Source: an uncultured bacterium
Lineage (GTDB): Bacteria > Planctomycetota > UBA1135 > UBA2386
Length of the DNA: 5,920 nt
NCBI GenBank assembly: GCA_938003515.1
Contig: CALKYL010000164.1
Coordinates: 1-5,920, forward strand
Reading direction: 5' to 3'
Both the position numbers and the translations under genes were made by a program. Below, piece by piece: positions 5,698-5,920 of this stretch. The stretch's first letter is position 1. Each line of letters opens with the position of its first letter. The notes under the pieces were generated by a model that saw only the letters and a program-made list of their open reading frames with translations, searched no databases and was not told where the DNA came from.

Positions 5698-5920
5698 ATG
5701 CAGAACCGTGCCATCGTCGGCTTCGTCGGCGTCCTGCTCGTCGTCGCCGTCCTGATCGCGATCCTCGGCTTCGGTGGGGATCCTGCCGTAGCTCCCCCCG
5801 GCGAAGGCACTTCCGCCGCGGCCCCGCAACCGGCCGGGCCCGCCGCCGGCGACGTCGTCGCGCCGGCTTCGGCCGGCCCGGCCGCGGCCGAGCTCGGCGC
5901 GGTGCGCGAGCAGGCCGCGG
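5698..5920 (+). CDS. Membrane-anchored Ala/Pro-rich protein, N-terminal part (runs off the right edge)
   Basis: From ATG 5698 the frame is open for 74 codons to the right edge without a stop. Residues 1-4 (MQNR) are short and carry a positive charge, residues 5-24 (AIVGFVGVLLVVAVLIAILG) form one strong hydrophobic segment, and the remainder is an Ala/Pro/Gly-rich linker with few charges, ending AAAELGAVREQAA. The hydrophobic segment has no obvious cleavage site or lipobox Cys, so a signal anchor is more likely, with the linker reaching into the periplasm toward a domain beyond the window. I cannot name the family. Proteins of this shape often carry a peptidoglycan-binding or protein-binding domain, but that part is not visible. 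It follows the kinase gene by 117 nt, in the same direction. No Shine-Dalgarno sequence is seen; a strong hairpin lies just upstream. Confidence 0.65.
   Translation, partial: MQNRAIVGFVGVLLVVAVLIAILGFGGDPAVAPPGEGTSAAAPQPAGPAAGDVVAPASAGPAAAELGAVREQAA

Noticed and set aside
3496..5829. 777-codon open frame on the minus strand opposite the kinase gene
   Set aside because: Its translation is Arg/Asp/Val/Glu-rich with no recognisable domain, and it mirrors the codon pattern of the real kinase gene. Long antisense frames are expected at this GC content.

Overview
The window is very GC-rich (G or C at most third codon positions) and densely coding. It carries an outer-membrane-type lipoprotein signal, a two-component sensor kinase and a bacterial cysteine dioxygenase. 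This fits a high-GC Gram-negative bacterium, for example a proteobacterium or a member of Myxococcota or a related phylum. The sequence alone does not settle the taxon. Shine-Dalgarno sequences are weak or absent before most starts.

Layout. Positions 1-274 (minus strand) hold the N-terminal part of an unrecognised charged protein that runs off the left edge. Positions 275-426 are non-coding; the part next to the dioxygenase stop codon carries four imperfect 13-14 nt GC-rich repeats that can fold, plus a 14-bp palindrome. Positions 427-1029 (minus) encode a complete type I cysteine dioxygenase. A 107-nt divergent spacer (1030-1136), with a dyad next to the right-hand start, separates it from the plus-strand genes.

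Four plus-strand genes follow: a class I SAM-dependent methyltransferase with a hydrophobic C-terminal extension (1137-2237), a TPR-like lipoprotein with a short-repeat C-terminal tail (2285-3646), a dCache-HAMP-HisKA-HATPase sensor histidine kinase (3721-5580), and the start of a membrane-anchored Ala/Pro-rich protein (5698 to the right edge). The gaps between them are 47, 74 and 117 nt.

Function. The dioxygenase is a cytosolic sulfur-amino-acid catabolic enzyme and probably a separate unit. The lipoprotein, kinase and anchored protein would all face the periplasm or sit in the envelope, and may form an envelope-sensing group; this is inferred from order and localisation only. No response regulator is visible. 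I found no RNA genes, mobile elements, CRISPR array or clear signs of transfer. The region looks mostly ordinary. The points worth a second look are the kinase/lipoprotein neighbourhood, the membrane-associated methyltransferase, and the small intergenic and coding repeats.
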